Counted from the stretch's first letter, positions 27,108-36,670 are shown. The stretch: DNA of 64,000 bases from RGIG8748 sp045544515 (GCA_045544515.1 JAZPZD010000004.1:1-64000), one strand, 5' to 3'. Numbers and translations are program-made. Notes: generated by a model not told the origin, from the letters alone.

Positions 27108-30100
27108 TTATTCTATACAAACGGTTCCTTCAAAGGATTTAACTGCGTCACCTGTCATATAAACGCTGCCGTCATCAGTATATCTCACAACGAGGTCACC
27201 GCCAATGAGTTTAACGGTGATGTCTGTGTTTTTCTGGCAAAGACCTGTTTCGCATGCTGCAACTGCCGCCGCACAAGCACCTGTTCCGCAAGACAAGGTT
27301 TCGCCGTTTCCTCTTTCCCAGACACGCATTTTGATTGTGTTTTCGCCGATTATCTTAATAAACTCGGTGTTTACTCTTTCGGGGAAGAGCTCGTCATTTT
27401 CGAACTTGGGTCCGATTTCTTCGATATTGAGCTTGTCCACATTGTCTACAAAGACTATACAGTGGGGATTGCCCATAGAAACTGCGGATATTGTGTACTC
27501 ACCGTCTGCAACACAAACCTTGCGGTTTATTACCTTGTCGCCGTCGAGCTTTACCGGAACATTTGCAGGCTGCAGGTTTGCTTTTCCCATATTAACCTCG
27601 GCAGCAGCAATTTTGCCGTTTTTACGGATAAGCTTTAATTCCTTAACACCGCTGGGTGTTTCTATTGTGATATTGAGTTTATCTACAATTCCGTTTTCAT
27701 AGAGATATTTACCTACACAACGGATTGCGTTTCCGCCCATCTGACCCTCTGTACCGTCAAGATTAAACACACGCATTTTGGCATCTGCTTTGTCGGAGGG
27801 GCATATAAGCACGACACCGTCTCCGCCTATGCCGTAGCGGCGGTTAGACAAACTTACACCAAGTCCGGCGGGATTTTCTATCTTCTGGTCAAAGCAGTTA
27901 AAGTAGATGTAGTCGTTACCCGTACCTTGCATTTTTGTAAATTTAAGAACGGTTTTTTCGCATCTTAAGTTGTTGATGTCAACAAGCTCTGTGCTGAACT
28001 CGCTGTAACGGCTCTTGATACTGTCTGCAAGAGCTGCAGCGGTATCAAGCGATGTAAGACAGGGCACATTTCTTTCTATCGCCTTGCGTCTTATTTTTAC
28101 GCTGTCACGGGTAGGTATTCTTCCTTTGGAAGATGTGGATATTACATAGTTTACCTTTCCGCTTTCAATGAGTGTAAGTGTATTGTTTTCAGCGTTTTCG
28201 TGTATCTTGGAAACAGCTTCAACCTCGAGGTCATCAAGGCGTAATACCTTTGCAGTTCCCTCTGTTGCATAGAGCTTAAAGCCCAAGTCTGCATACTTCT
28301 TGGCAACGGAAGCAATTTCGCCCTTGTCGGAATTTCTGACAGTTATAAACACACCGCCGCGTTGCTTCATATTGCAGCCGCTTGAAAGAAGACCTTTGAA
28401 TATTGCTTCTTCTCTTGTGTTGGCAAGACCCAGAACTTCGCCTGTGGACTTCATTTCGGGGCCCAAGTGGTTGTCAACATTTGCAAGCTTTTCAAATGAG
28501 AATACGGGTACTTTAACCGCTACATAAGGTGACGACGGATAAAGTCCTGTTCCGTAGCCCATATCCTTTAGCTTTTCGCCAAGCATTGTGCGTGTAGCAA
28601 GGTCAACCATCGGAATTCCTGTAACCTTACTGATGTAGGGGATAGTTCTTGAACTTCTGGGGTTAACCTCAATTACATAGAGCTCGTTTTGGTATATGAG
28701 ATACTGTATGTTTACAAGACCTACAACATTTAGTGATGCAGAGAGGTTCTTGGTGCTCTCTATTATCTTTTCGGTAAGTTCATCGGATATGTTCCATGCA
28801 GGGTATACGGCAATGGAGTCGCCGGAGTGAACACCTGTACGCTCAATGTGCTCCATAATACCGGGGATAAGGATATCCTCTCCGTCACAGATGGCATCTA
28901 CCTCAAGCTCTGTACCCATAAGGTATTTGTCTATAAGTACGGGGTTTTCTATGTTTGTTTCAAGGATTATCTGCATATATTCCTTGATGTCGTTTTCTGT
29001 AAAGGCGATAATCATATTCTGACCGCCAAGTACATAGGAAGGACGCATAAGAACAGGATAACCGATTTTTTCGGCAGCCTCAAGTGCTTCCTCTGTTGTC
29101 ATAACGGTAGAACCCTTTGGTCTTGCGATGTTGTGTTTTTCGAGAAGTGCATCAAAGAGCTCTCTGTCTTCTGCAGCGTCAATGCTCTCTGCCGGAGTTC
29201 CGAGTATTTTAATTCCTTGAGCACTCAAGAAGTTTGTCAGCTTAATTGCAGTCTGACCGCCAAAGGCAACAACAACGCCTACGGGCTTTTCTACTCTTAT
29301 GATGTTCATAACATCTTCGTTTGTAAGAGGTTCAAAATAAAGTCTGTCTGCAGTATCAAAGTCTGTAGATACAGTTTCGGGGTTGTTGTTTACTATAACA
29401 ACATCATATCCGGCTTTTTTAAGCGACCATACACAGTGTACGGATGCGTAGTCAAATTCCACACCCTGACCTATTCTTATGGGACCTGAACCAAATACAA
29501 TGATTGTATCTCTTTTTTCTTTTCTTGCATCAACAAATTCCTGTGCTTCGTCCTGATCTTCGTAAGCAGAGTAGAAGTAGGGGGTAGTCGCCTTGTACTC
29601 TGCAGCACAGGTGTCTACCATTTTAAATGATGCATACGCGTGATTTTCCACTTTTTTGCCGCTTATTCTCTCAATAGCGGTATCGGGGAAACCAAGCCTT
29701 TTTGCTTTCATATATAATTCTTCGGTAAGAGCATTTGCACCTGCAAGCTCTTTTTCAAAGTTGGCAAGGTTAAGTAGCTTTGCCAAAAACCATTCGTCAA
29801 TCATAGTTACAGAATGGATTTTTTCTATGCTTATGCCTCTTTTTAATGCGGCATATACAATAAACAATCTCTGGTCATCACAGTCATACAAACGCTTTTC
29901 TATTTCTTCGTCAGTAAGAGAGTGAAGTTTGGGGTTATCTAATGTATCAAGTTTTATTTCTGCACCGCGGACAGCTTTCATTATAGCTTCTTCAAAGGTT
30001 GAAGCTATACTCATAACTTCGCCGGTTGCTTTCATCTGTGTACCGAGTTTTTTTGTAGCATATACAAACTTGTCAAAGGGCCACTTGGGGAACTTAACAA

Positions 30101-31160
30101 CGCAGTAGTCCACAGTGGGTTCAAACGCTGCATATGTAACTCCTGTTACATCGTTTAATATCTCGTCTAATGTATAACCGATTGCAATCTTTGTTGCAAC
30201 CTTGGCTATGGGATAGCCGGTTGCTTTGGATGCAAGAGCAGAAGAACGCGAAACTCTGGGGTTAACCTCGATTACAGCATATTCAAAGCTTTCGGGATTG
30301 AGTGCAAACTGACAGTTGCATCCGCCCTCAACTTCGAGAGTGTTTACAATGTCGAGAGCTGCATTTTTGAGCATCGCAAATTCCTTTGATGCAAGTGTTA
30401 CCGCAGGAGCTACTACGATGGAGTCGCCTGTATGTACACCAACAGGGTCAACATTTTCCATAGAACATACGATTATGCAGTTGCCCTTGCTGTCGCGGAT
30501 TACTTCAAATTCTACTTCTTTCCAACCGGAGATACATTTTTCTACAAGTATCTGTGTGATAGGGGACTGATAAAGTCCGTTTTCGGCAATTTCTCTTAAT
30601 TCCTCTTCGTTATTTGCAATACCGCCGCCTGTTCCGCCAAGAGTAAATGCAGGACGGATAATAAGCGGATAACCTGTTTCGTTTGCAAAGTTTACTGCAT
30701 CGTCAACTGTTGTAACAACAACAGAGGGGATACAGGGCTGGCCGATAGATTCCATGGTGTCTTTAAACATCTGTCTGTCTTCGGCTTTGTCTATGGTTTC
30801 GGGTTTTGCACCCAGTAGTGTTACACCGTGCTTTTCCAAAAAGCCTTCCTTGGCAAGCTGCATAGAAAGGGTAAGACCTGTCTGTCCGCCAAGAGTAGAG
30901 AGGAGGCTGTCAGGCTTTTCTTTTTCGATAATTCTCTTAATTGTTGTAAGGTTAAGAGGCTCTAAATATATCTCATCTGCCATTGCATTATCTGTCATAA
31001 TAGTAGCAGGGTTTGAGTTTACAAGCACAACCTCAAGACCTGCCTGCTTTAGTGCACGGCAAGCCTGGGTACCTGCGTAGTCGAATTCTGCTGCCTGGCC
31101 GATTACTATGGGGCCGGAGCCTATTACCATTACTTTTTTGAGGTTCTTATTAAGCGGCAT
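27108..31160 (-). CDS. carB: Fusion of carbamoyl-phosphate synthase large subunit and diaminopimelate epimerase
   Basis: A single 1350-codon frame. Residues 1 to about 1070 are a full-length CarB with two ATP-grasp halves (SGPIVIGQAAEFDYAG; FGSGPIRIGQGVEFDY) and the C-terminal regulatory domain. From about residue 1073 a complete DapF follows (KMQGTGNDYIYF, GGNAIRC with Cys1148, MGNPHCI, SCGTGAC with Cys1291), keeping both catalytic cysteines. The linker is about ten residues, and no ribosome site precedes the internal ATG at 27932. CarB makes carbamoyl phosphate; DapF makes meso-diaminopimelate. It starts one base after the carA stop. A sequencing frameshift joining two genes is the main alternative. 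Confidence 0.9.
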   Translation of the reverse strand: MPLNKNLKKVMVIGSGPIVIGQAAEFDYAGTQACRALKQAGLEVVLVNSNPATIMTDNAMADEIYLEPLNLTTIKRIIEKEKPDSLLSTLGGQTGLTLSMQLAKEGFLEKHGVTLLGAKPETIDKAEDRQMFKDTMESIGQPCIPSVVVTTVDDAVNFANETGYPLIIRPAFTLGGTGGGIANNEEELREIAENGLYQSPITQILVEKCISGWKEVEFEVIRDSKGNCIIVCSMENVDPVGVHTGDSIVVAPAVTLASKEFAMLKNAALDIVNTLEVEGGCNCQFALNPESFEYAVIEVNPRVSRSSALASKATGYPIAKVATKIAIGYTLDEILNDVTGVTYAAFEPTVDYCVVKFPKWPFDKFVYATKKLGTQMKATGEVMSIASTFEEAIMKAVRGAEIKLDTLDNPKLHSLTDEEIEKRLYDCDDQRLFIVYAALKRGISIEKIHSVTMIDEWFLAKLLNLANFEKELAGANALTEELYMKAKRLGFPDTAIERISGKKVENHAYASFKMVDTCAAEYKATTPYFYSAYEDQDEAQEFVDARKEKRDTIIVFGSGPIRIGQGVEFDYASVHCVWSLKKAGYDVVIVNNNPETVSTDFDTADRLYFEPLTNEDVMNIIRVEKPVGVVVAFGGQTAIKLTNFLSAQGIKILGTPAESIDAAEDRELFDALLEKHNIARPKGSTVMTTEEALEAAEKIGYPVLMRPSYVLGGQNMIIAFTENDIKEYMQIILETNIENPVLIDKYLMGTELEVDAICDGEDILIPGIMEHIERTGVHSGDSIAVYPAWNISDELTEKIIESTKNLSASLNVVGLVNIQYLIYQNELYVIEVNPRSSRTIPYISKVTGIPMVDLATRTMLGEKLKDMGYGTGLYPSSPYVAVKVPVFSFEKLANVDNHLGPEMKSTGEVLGLANTREEAIFKGLLSSGCNMKQRGGVFITVRNSDKGEIASVAKKYADLGFKLYATEGTAKVLRLDDLEVEAVSKIHENAENNTLTLIESGKVNYVISTSSKGRIPTRDSVKIRRKAIERNVPCLTSLDTAAALADSIKSRYSEFSTELVDINNLRCEKTVLKFTKMQGTGNDYIYFNCFDQKIENPAGLGVSLSNRRYGIGGDGVVLICPSDKADAKMRVFNLDGTEGQMGGNAIRCVGKYLYENGIVDKLNITIETPSGVKELKLIRKNGKIAAAEVNMGKANLQPANVPVKLDGDKVINRKVCVADGEYTISAVSMGNPHCIVFVDNVDKLNIEEIGPKFENDELFPERVNTEFIKIIGENTIKMRVWERGNGETLSCGTGACAAAVAACETGLCQKNTDITVKLIGGDLVVRYTDDGSVYMTGDAVKSFEGTVCIE

Positions 31161-31161
31161 A

Positions 31162-32241
31162 TTACATATCTCCTTTCACAATGCTAAATAGTGAGTCAAT
31201 GATAAATTCTGTGTTGTGAGGACCGTTGCAGTCGTTTGGTATAAACTGTGTTGTGATTATCTTCTTTCCTTCAAAGGTAAGACCCTCAACTGTTTTGTCA
31301 TTGACATTTACAAAGCTGATGTATGCATTCTGCGGGAGAGTGCTCTCATCTACAATGTAGCCGTGGTTTTGACTTGTAATATATATTTTTCCTGTTTTGG
31401 TATCTTTAACAGGCTGATTTGCTCCTCTGTGACCGTAGGGGTGTTTTTTTGTTTTTGCACCCATTGCCAGAGAAACAAGCTGATGTCCAAGACCGCAGCC
31501 ATAGAGTACGATACCTTTTTCTATTAGCTTTTTGATTTCGTTTGTGATATCTGTGCAATCTTCGGGGTTGCCCGGACCTTCCGAAATTACAACTGCATCA
31601 CAGCCAAGTTTAATTATATCCTCTGCCTTTGTATCAAATGGGACAACTGTTACATCAAAAGAATTATTGGTAAACAGTTTAACAAAGCCGTCTGTCATAC
31701 AAAGGTCTAAAATGCAAACCTTTCCCTTGGCATTTTCGGATTTGTATTGCTGAATTTTTTCGACGGAAACATCTTTGTATTCTACATTTAGTTTATGTGA
31801 TTTAAGCTCATTTACAACTGTATCGACATTTGAAATATCGCTTGTTATCTTGCCTGTCATAGTTCCGTTTTCACGGATAATTCTTGTAAGTTCTCTTGTG
31901 TCGATGCCTGCAAGACCTATGATGCCGCTTTCTTTCATATAGTCTTCAAGATTGCCTTCGCATCTGAAGTTAGACGGAGTATCGCATATGGATTTAACAA
32001 CAAAGCCGGAAATAGTAGGCTTTTTGCTGCCGAGTTCTTCTTTTATTATTCCGTAATTTCCTACAAGCGGGAATGTATCTACTACAATCTGACCATAATA
32101 TTTGGGGTCTGTAAGGGTTTCGTTGTAACCGATAACAGAAGTCTGAAAAACTACTTCGCCAGTAGTGTCACCTTCAGCACCGATAGAATAGCCTTTAAAG
32201 ATTTTACCGTTTTCTAATACAAGGTATAGTGTCTTTTCCAT
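31162..32241 (-). CDS. carA: Carbamoyl-phosphate synthase small subunit with degenerate glutaminase site
   Basis: The 359-residue protein has the normal CarA N-terminal domain (GYSIGAEGDTTGEVVFQT, YNETLTDPKYYGQIV) and the class I glutaminase domain (EGPGNPED, GHRGANQPV). The nucleophile motif is GCGLGHQ rather than GICLGHQ: glycine 250 stands where the cysteine belongs, with a cysteine one place earlier. The FHPE motif reads FIPN, so histidine and glutamate are Ile334 and Asn336. All three catalytic residues are lost. The subunit probably cannot release ammonia from glutamine but may still hold CarB. The ATG at 32241 follows GGAGGAG. Confidence 0.9.
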   Translation of the reverse strand: MEKTLYLVLENGKIFKGYSIGAEGDTTGEVVFQTSVIGYNETLTDPKYYGQIVVDTFPLVGNYGIIKEELGSKKPTISGFVVKSICDTPSNFRCEGNLEDYMKESGIIGLAGIDTRELTRIIRENGTMTGKITSDISNVDTVVNELKSHKLNVEYKDVSVEKIQQYKSENAKGKVCILDLCMTDGFVKLFTNNSFDVTVVPFDTKAEDIIKLGCDAVVISEGPGNPEDCTDITNEIKKLIEKGIVLYGCGLGHQLVSLAMGAKTKKHPYGHRGANQPVKDTKTGKIYITSQNHGYIVDESTLPQNAYISFVNVNDKTVEGLTFEGKKIITTQFIPNDCNGPHNTEFIIDSLFSIVKGDM

Positions 32242-32358
32242 ATGTTCTCCTCCGGGTATAATATTTATCAAAAAAGCTCAAAAAAAGAGGGAAAGACATA
32301 AACTGCCCGTCCCGTGCTTAACTTTAATAAACAGATTATGTTGTTTTTTATCTTATAT

Positions 32359-32388
32359 ATTTTACACCAAAACGCACTATATTGTCAA
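32359..32388 (-). promoter_or_regulatory. Promoter of carA-carB/dapF
   Basis: On the minus strand, TTGACA (complement of 32383-32388), 18 bases, TAAAAT (complement of 32359-32364). The leader of about 110 bases (32242-32352) has no clear PyrR-binding loop or attenuator. Confidence 0.7.
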
Positions 32389-32460
32389 CTGTTATGAGCA
32401 TAAATATTGACATAATTTTTAAAAAAATTTAAAACAACTTTAAAACAAAATTCACAAACA

Positions 32461-32495
32461 AAAGCAGTACCACAGAATATGCTGTGATACTGCCT
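32461..32495 (-). terminator. Terminator of the DeoR-type regulator gene
   Basis: GCAGTATCACAG and CTGTGGTACTGC pair (complements of 32482-32493 and 32464-32475), followed on the minus strand by TTTTG. Confidence 0.75.
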
Positions 32496-32499
32496 GTAT

Positions 32500-33261
32500 T
32501 TATACATCGATTATATCAATTTTTAAATCTTCAAGGACTTTTTTTACATTTTCGTCAAAATCCTTTTCGGTGATAAAAGCGTCTATCTCTTCAAAGTCAG
32601 CGAGCTTTGCAAAGCCAATTCTTCCGATTTTGGATTTGTCGCAGAGATAGTACTTTTTATCGGAATTTTTCATCATACACTGCTTTATTGCCCATTCGGC
32701 TTCGTTGCTGTCTAATATTCCGCCGTGTGCGTCTACTCCTCGGCTTGAAAAGAACATTTTGTTTGCGTAGCAGTTTTTGTCTATATAGTTACATGCAAGG
32801 GTGCCTACAAAGGATTGATTGTTGCTGACAAATCCGCCAATGCCTATTACCTTAAGATTAGTAAGACCTGAAAGTTCGGTTATAATTCTTATAGAATTAG
32901 TAACTATTGTAATGTCTTTCATATTCTTAAGCTCTTTTGCCATATAAAAGGTAGTGGTGGATGCATCAAGAAAAACAGTATCTCCGGGAAGTACCAGTTT
33001 TGCTGCCTCTTTTGCCAATTTCTCCTTTGCGCCGGAATTTAAGTGCTTTCTCTTTTCGAGTGACATCTCGTGGTTGCTCTCTCCAACCGGAATAGCTCCG
33101 CCGTGAGTTCTTACCAATGCTTCCTGCTTTTCCAGTTTTTCTAAATCGCGTCGTACGGTTTCTTCAGTTACACCAAGCTCCTGACTTAATTTGCTTACCC
33201 ATACAGCACCATCGGATTTTAAAAACTCTATTATCTTTTTTTGTCTTTCTACTGCAAACAT
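32500..33261 (-). CDS. DeoR/GlpR-family transcriptional regulator
   Basis: The 253-residue protein has an N-terminal winged helix (ERQKKIIEFLK, VSKLSQELGVTEETVRRDLEKLE, RTHGGA) and a C-terminal sugar-phosphate sensor of the isomerase fold (FLDASTTTFYMA, IVTNSI, GGFV). DeoR-type repressors usually sense phosphorylated sugars and sit next to their targets. Adjacent to the BMC operon that handles a deoxysugar phosphate, it is the likely regulator, perhaps sensing fuculose- or rhamnulose-1-phosphate (inference). The ATG follows GAGGTG. Confidence 0.88.
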   Translation of the reverse strand: MFAVERQKKIIEFLKSDGAVWVSKLSQELGVTEETVRRDLEKLEKQEALVRTHGGAIPVGESNHEMSLEKRKHLNSGAKEKLAKEAAKLVLPGDTVFLDASTTTFYMAKELKNMKDITIVTNSIRIITELSGLTNLKVIGIGGFVSNNQSFVGTLACNYIDKNCYANKMFFSSRGVDAHGGILDSNEAEWAIKQCMMKNSDKKYYLCDKSKIGRIGFAKLADFEEIDAFITEKDFDENVKKVLEDLKIDIIDV

Positions 33262-33296
33262 CTGTTCACCTCAAAATTTATAAACTAAAATTTATC

Positions 33297-33330
33297 AAAA
33301 AGCAGTAGCCGATAAATTCGATTACTGCCT
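33297..33330 (-). terminator. Terminator at the end of the BMC operon
   Basis: On the minus strand GCAGTA...CGGCTACTGC forms a stem followed by TTTTT (complement of 33297-33301). It separates pduL from the regulator gene. Confidence 0.65.
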
Positions 33331-33338
33331 TAGTTGTT

Positions 33339-33974
33339 TTATTTAATGATTTTTACCATATCTCCGTTTTTAATGCCTGCGGAGTTGGCGTCGTCTGTGT
33401 CAATGTGCATTTCTACATTAAAGTCATCACGTACTCTTACTTGCACATCATAAAATTTGGTGGGTTTTATGCTCTCAACGAGTACATCCACATAGTCACC
33501 GTCTTTGATACCGTGACGCAGTGCATAGTCGGGAGTTAAGTGAATGTGTCTGTTTGCAATAATAACACCTTGTTTCAAATACACACTGCCTTTAGGGCCC
33601 ACAACAACCAGCTTTTCGGAGCCTTCTACCTTGCCGGAGGGACGCACAGGGGGGCTTACCTTTAATACAAAAGTATCTGTCTTGGATATTTCAACCTGTG
33701 TATCCTTTCTTACAGGACCCAAAACACGAACTTTTTCTATGGATTTAAGGGATGGACCAACCAGTGTTACAAATTCTTCTGATGCAAATTCTCTGCCCAT
33801 GAGGGTCTTTTTCTTGGTGAGCTCATAGCCTTTGCCAAATAATGTGTCCAGGTCTTCTCTGGATAGGTGTATATGCCTCTGGGAAACGCCGATTTTTATT
33901 TCGCCGGCTTTGTCCTGCTTGTATTCTTTAAGTATTTTTGTTACGGCTTGTTCGATTTTGTCTACATCATACAT
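33339..33974 (-). CDS. pduL: Phosphate propanoyltransferase PduL
   Basis: The 211-residue enzyme exchanges CoA for phosphate on propionyl-CoA, recycling CoA inside the microcompartment. Two PduL domains carry the zinc-ligand motifs VSQRHIHLS and IIANRHIHLT. The first 20 residues (VDKIEQAVTKILKEYKQD) form an amphipathic helix of the encapsulation-peptide type. The ATG follows GGAGGA. It is the last gene of the aldolase operon. Confidence 0.92.
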   Translation of the reverse strand: MYDVDKIEQAVTKILKEYKQDKAGEIKIGVSQRHIHLSREDLDTLFGKGYELTKKKTLMGREFASEEFVTLVGPSLKSIEKVRVLGPVRKDTQVEISKTDTFVLKVSPPVRPSGKVEGSEKLVVVGPKGSVYLKQGVIIANRHIHLTPDYALRHGIKDGDYVDVLVESIKPTKFYDVQVRVRDDFNVEMHIDTDDANSAGIKNGDMVKIIK

Positions 33975-33976
33975 GT

Positions 33977-34633
33977 CTAAAATTCCTCCTTAACAATATC
34001 TGTGTCAAAGAATTTCAGAAGTTCACCATGGGGGCTTGGTATATATTCAAGACCGTAGATGTCACTAAGTTCCTTTACTGCCTCGCATCCGCTTTCGCAT
34101 GCGGCTCTTACTGCAGAAACACTGCCTGCAATAACCAAAGTAACAAGCCTTCCGCCAAGGCGTTCTTCTTTGTGAAGAAGATGGACATTTGCCGCTTTGC
34201 ACATAGCATCGAGTGCTACAACAGATGCAGTAAAACCGGATATTTCGAGTATTCCCAACGCCTTTCCAAAAGGCTCTTGGGGTGCCTCTACACCTTTCAT
34301 GGACTTGGGGAATTTCTTGTTGAACTTATCTTTGTTTATATCCATAAGATAAGCCATCTTTTCGGTATCTTCATCGGGACGCGCAATAATGTGCGATACA
34401 ATGTATTTGCCCTTAGACTTGGCATATTCTGTGGCAGCTTCTATTGCCGCTTTCACCGCAGCAACCGAGCCTGTAACCTTTACTATCATAATAAGCGGTG
34501 CCGGAGCATCGGGGGCAAAGGGTCTGTTTCTGTCAAAGGCAATAACCTTTACATCGGCAGATTTTGCCATAAGGTCTGCTGCATAGAGAGCTGCTGTAAA
34601 ACTGTATACTTCTATTAATCCTAATGCGTTCAT
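33977..34633 (-). CDS. Tandem-domain BMC shell protein (BMC-T)
   Basis: The 218-residue protein has two BMC folds. The first starts NALGLIEVYSFTAALYAAD; the second starts KALGILEISGFTASVVALD at about residue 124, and each ends in the usual HIIARP/IPSPH edge. Such proteins form pseudo-hexameric trimers in the shell, often with a gated pore. It sits two bases from pduL. A conserved cysteine for an iron-sulfur pore, as in PduT, is not seen at the equivalent site. Confidence 0.88.
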   Translation of the reverse strand: MNALGLIEVYSFTAALYAADLMAKSADVKVIAFDRNRPFAPDAPAPLIMIVKVTGSVAAVKAAIEAATEYAKSKGKYIVSHIIARPDEDTEKMAYLMDINKDKFNKKFPKSMKGVEAPQEPFGKALGILEISGFTASVVALDAMCKAANVHLLHKEERLGGRLVTLVIAGSVSAVRAACESGCEAVKELSDIYGLEYIPSPHGELLKFFDTDIVKEEF

Positions 34634-34660
34634 AATTTATATCCGTTCTTTCTGTAGAGT

Positions 34661-36073
34661 TTATACAATATGGAAACCGTCAACTAATACACATCTTCTG
34701 CTTCTTGTAAACGAATGAGCAGCGGTAATGCCTTCGCCGGTAGGTCCAGCGATGGTAAATGTCGTGTAACCTTCGCCGCCTGCGCCGATTCCTGCGTAGG
34801 AGGGAGCATTCTTTACAAAGATTGTAGTTTCTACCGCTCTTGCAAATCGTGTGAGGTGGTCCACATTTTTGGAATGAATGTGGGCTGAATGTCTGTTGCC
34901 GTGTTCCGCCTGACAAGCCTTTTCGATAGCTTCGTCAATATTGGAAACTCTTACTATTGCAAGGATAGGCATCATAAGCTCTTCCTGTACAAACGGATGG
35001 TCGGCATCGGTTTCGCAAATTATCAGCTTTGTGCCGCCAGGTGCCGAAATACCAATAGCTTCAAGGAATTTGTAGGCATCTTTGCCAACCCATTTTTTGT
35101 TTATTGAGTACTTGCCGTCTTTGTTTATAAGGCAAAGGTCAACAAGTTTCTTTATATCGTCACCTTTTATAAGGTAAGCACCGCTTTTTTGCATTTCTGC
35201 CATGAGCTCATCTGCAATATTTGCAAATGCAAAACACTCTTTTTCTGCGATACAGGGGAGGTTGTTGTCAAAACTTGCACCGGATACTATATCCTTTGCA
35301 GCTTTTTTAACATCTGCAGTATCGTCAACGATTACAGGCGGATTTCCTGCACCGGCACCGATTGCCTTTTTGCCGGAAGAAAGAAGAGCTTTAACAACTC
35401 CGGGACCTCCGGTAGCTACGAGCATTTTAACGCAGGGAGCCGCCATCATTTCGTCAGATGATTCCTTGGTGGGATTTTCTACAGAAACAACAAGGTTTTC
35501 AGGTCCGCCTGCCTCAAGTACTGCACGGTTTACAAGGTCTACTGCATAGTTTGCAGTTTTCTTTGCGTTGGGGTGGGGGTTAAATACAACACCGTTTCCG
35601 CCTGCTATCATACCCATTGAGTTACAAAGAACTGTTTCGGATGGGTTGGTAGATGGGGTGATGCTTCCTATAACACCATAGGGAGCCATCTCAATTAGTG
35701 TCATACCGTCATCACCGGTAATAACAGTAGGCTTCAAATCCTCTGTACCGGGTGTCTTTTTAGCAACAAGCTGGTGTTTTACTATCTTATCTGCCACATT
35801 ACCCATACCGGTTTCTTCAACACCCAATTTTGCCATTATTTCGGCTTCTTCAAGTGTCAATCTGCGGATGTTTTTAATCATTTCTTCTCTTTGAGCCACA
35901 GAGTACTTTTTAAGTTCGGTGTAGGCTTTGGATACAGCGGCAAGAGCGTCTGTCATAGAAGAAAATACACCTTTTAAATGATTGCCGTTCTGGGCGGGTT
36001 TTACTTCTCCGCCTGCGTTTATTGATTTGATTACATTAGCGACTATTTCGCTTATATACTTTTCGTTATTCAT
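34661..36073 (-). CDS. pduP: CoA-acylating aldehyde dehydrogenase (PduP/EutE family)
   Basis: The 470-residue enzyme converts an aldehyde, here expected to be propanal, to acyl-CoA with NAD. Motifs are VIGSITPSTNPSETV, GGPGVVKALLSSGKKAIGAGAGN and the catalytic cysteine in NLPCIAEKE. The N-terminus (YISEIVANVIKSINAG) is an amphipathic helix separated by a linker from the catalytic part, as in encapsulated PduP. The ATG at 36073 is preferred; the longer frame adds 15 residues without a ribosome site. Confidence 0.92.
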   Translation of the reverse strand: MNNEKYISEIVANVIKSINAGGEVKPAQNGNHLKGVFSSMTDALAAVSKAYTELKKYSVAQREEMIKNIRRLTLEEAEIMAKLGVEETGMGNVADKIVKHQLVAKKTPGTEDLKPTVITGDDGMTLIEMAPYGVIGSITPSTNPSETVLCNSMGMIAGGNGVVFNPHPNAKKTANYAVDLVNRAVLEAGGPENLVVSVENPTKESSDEMMAAPCVKMLVATGGPGVVKALLSSGKKAIGAGAGNPPVIVDDTADVKKAAKDIVSGASFDNNLPCIAEKECFAFANIADELMAEMQKSGAYLIKGDDIKKLVDLCLINKDGKYSINKKWVGKDAYKFLEAIGISAPGGTKLIICETDADHPFVQEELMMPILAIVRVSNIDEAIEKACQAEHGNRHSAHIHSKNVDHLTRFARAVETTIFVKNAPSYAGIGAGGEGYTTFTIAGPTGEGITAAHSFTRSRRCVLVDGFHIV

Positions 36074-36099
36074 TTTAGTCAGGCCTTTCGTTATGTATT

Positions 36100-36648
36100 T
36101 TAAAGTATTGATTTCCAAAGGTTTTTGTCAGGACGGGGTATAACTGCACTGTCTAAATACATTCCGTCATCTTTTATAGTTTCTCTTGCCTTTTCGATTG
36201 CTGCGGTAACTGCCGCAACCTCACCTGTCAGGAAAAGATAGGACTTACCGCTCATGCCCTTTGCAAGACGGAGCTCAATGAGTTTAACTATTGCAGTCTT
36301 TGCAGCGATATCTGCGGCAACTATTGCCGATGCCACAGAAAATGTTTCTAAAACACCAAGGGCTGATACTTCGCCAGGCTCTGTGGATGCATATATTGCA
36401 GGAAAGATATCCTCATGCGGATTTCCGAGAACAAAGCTGTCTACAAGCTTGTTGGGAAATCTCGTCTTGGAGGCTTCTACAGATGCCTTGACGGCACTTA
36501 ACTCTCCGGAGATAATTACTATGTATTTACCGGGGCACACAGTCATAGCTTCGAGTATTTCTACATCAGCTGTCTTTGCCATAATGTCGGCAGCCTGTAC
36601 GCCGGTTGTCACATTAAAGTATTCAACCATTCCTATTGCCTTTGCCAT
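36100..36648 (-). CDS. pduT: PduT-like tandem BMC shell protein with iron-sulfur cysteine
   Basis: The 182-residue shell protein has two BMC domains and Cys38 in TVCPGKY, the same residue number that ligates the 4Fe-4S cluster at the trimer pore in PduT of Salmonella. It lies directly downstream of the PduS-like gene, a natural electron partner. The cluster would carry electrons across the shell. The ATG follows AAAGGA. Confidence 0.88.
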   Translation of the reverse strand: MAKAIGMVEYFNVTTGVQAADIMAKTADVEILEAMTVCPGKYIVIISGELSAVKASVEASKTRFPNKLVDSFVLGNPHEDIFPAIYASTEPGEVSALGVLETFSVASAIVAADIAAKTAIVKLIELRLAKGMSGKSYLFLTGEVAAVTAAIEKARETIKDDGMYLDSAVIPRPDKNLWKSIL

Positions 36649-36670
36649 AGAATTTTATCCTTTCAAATAC

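Noticed and set aside
28827..29489. Plus-strand 220-codon frame inside carB
   Set aside because: It is a shadow frame opposite conserved ATP-grasp coding sequence.
32242..32352. PyrR-type attenuator before carA
   Set aside because: No PyrR-binding loop or terminator/antiterminator pair could be recognised in the leader.
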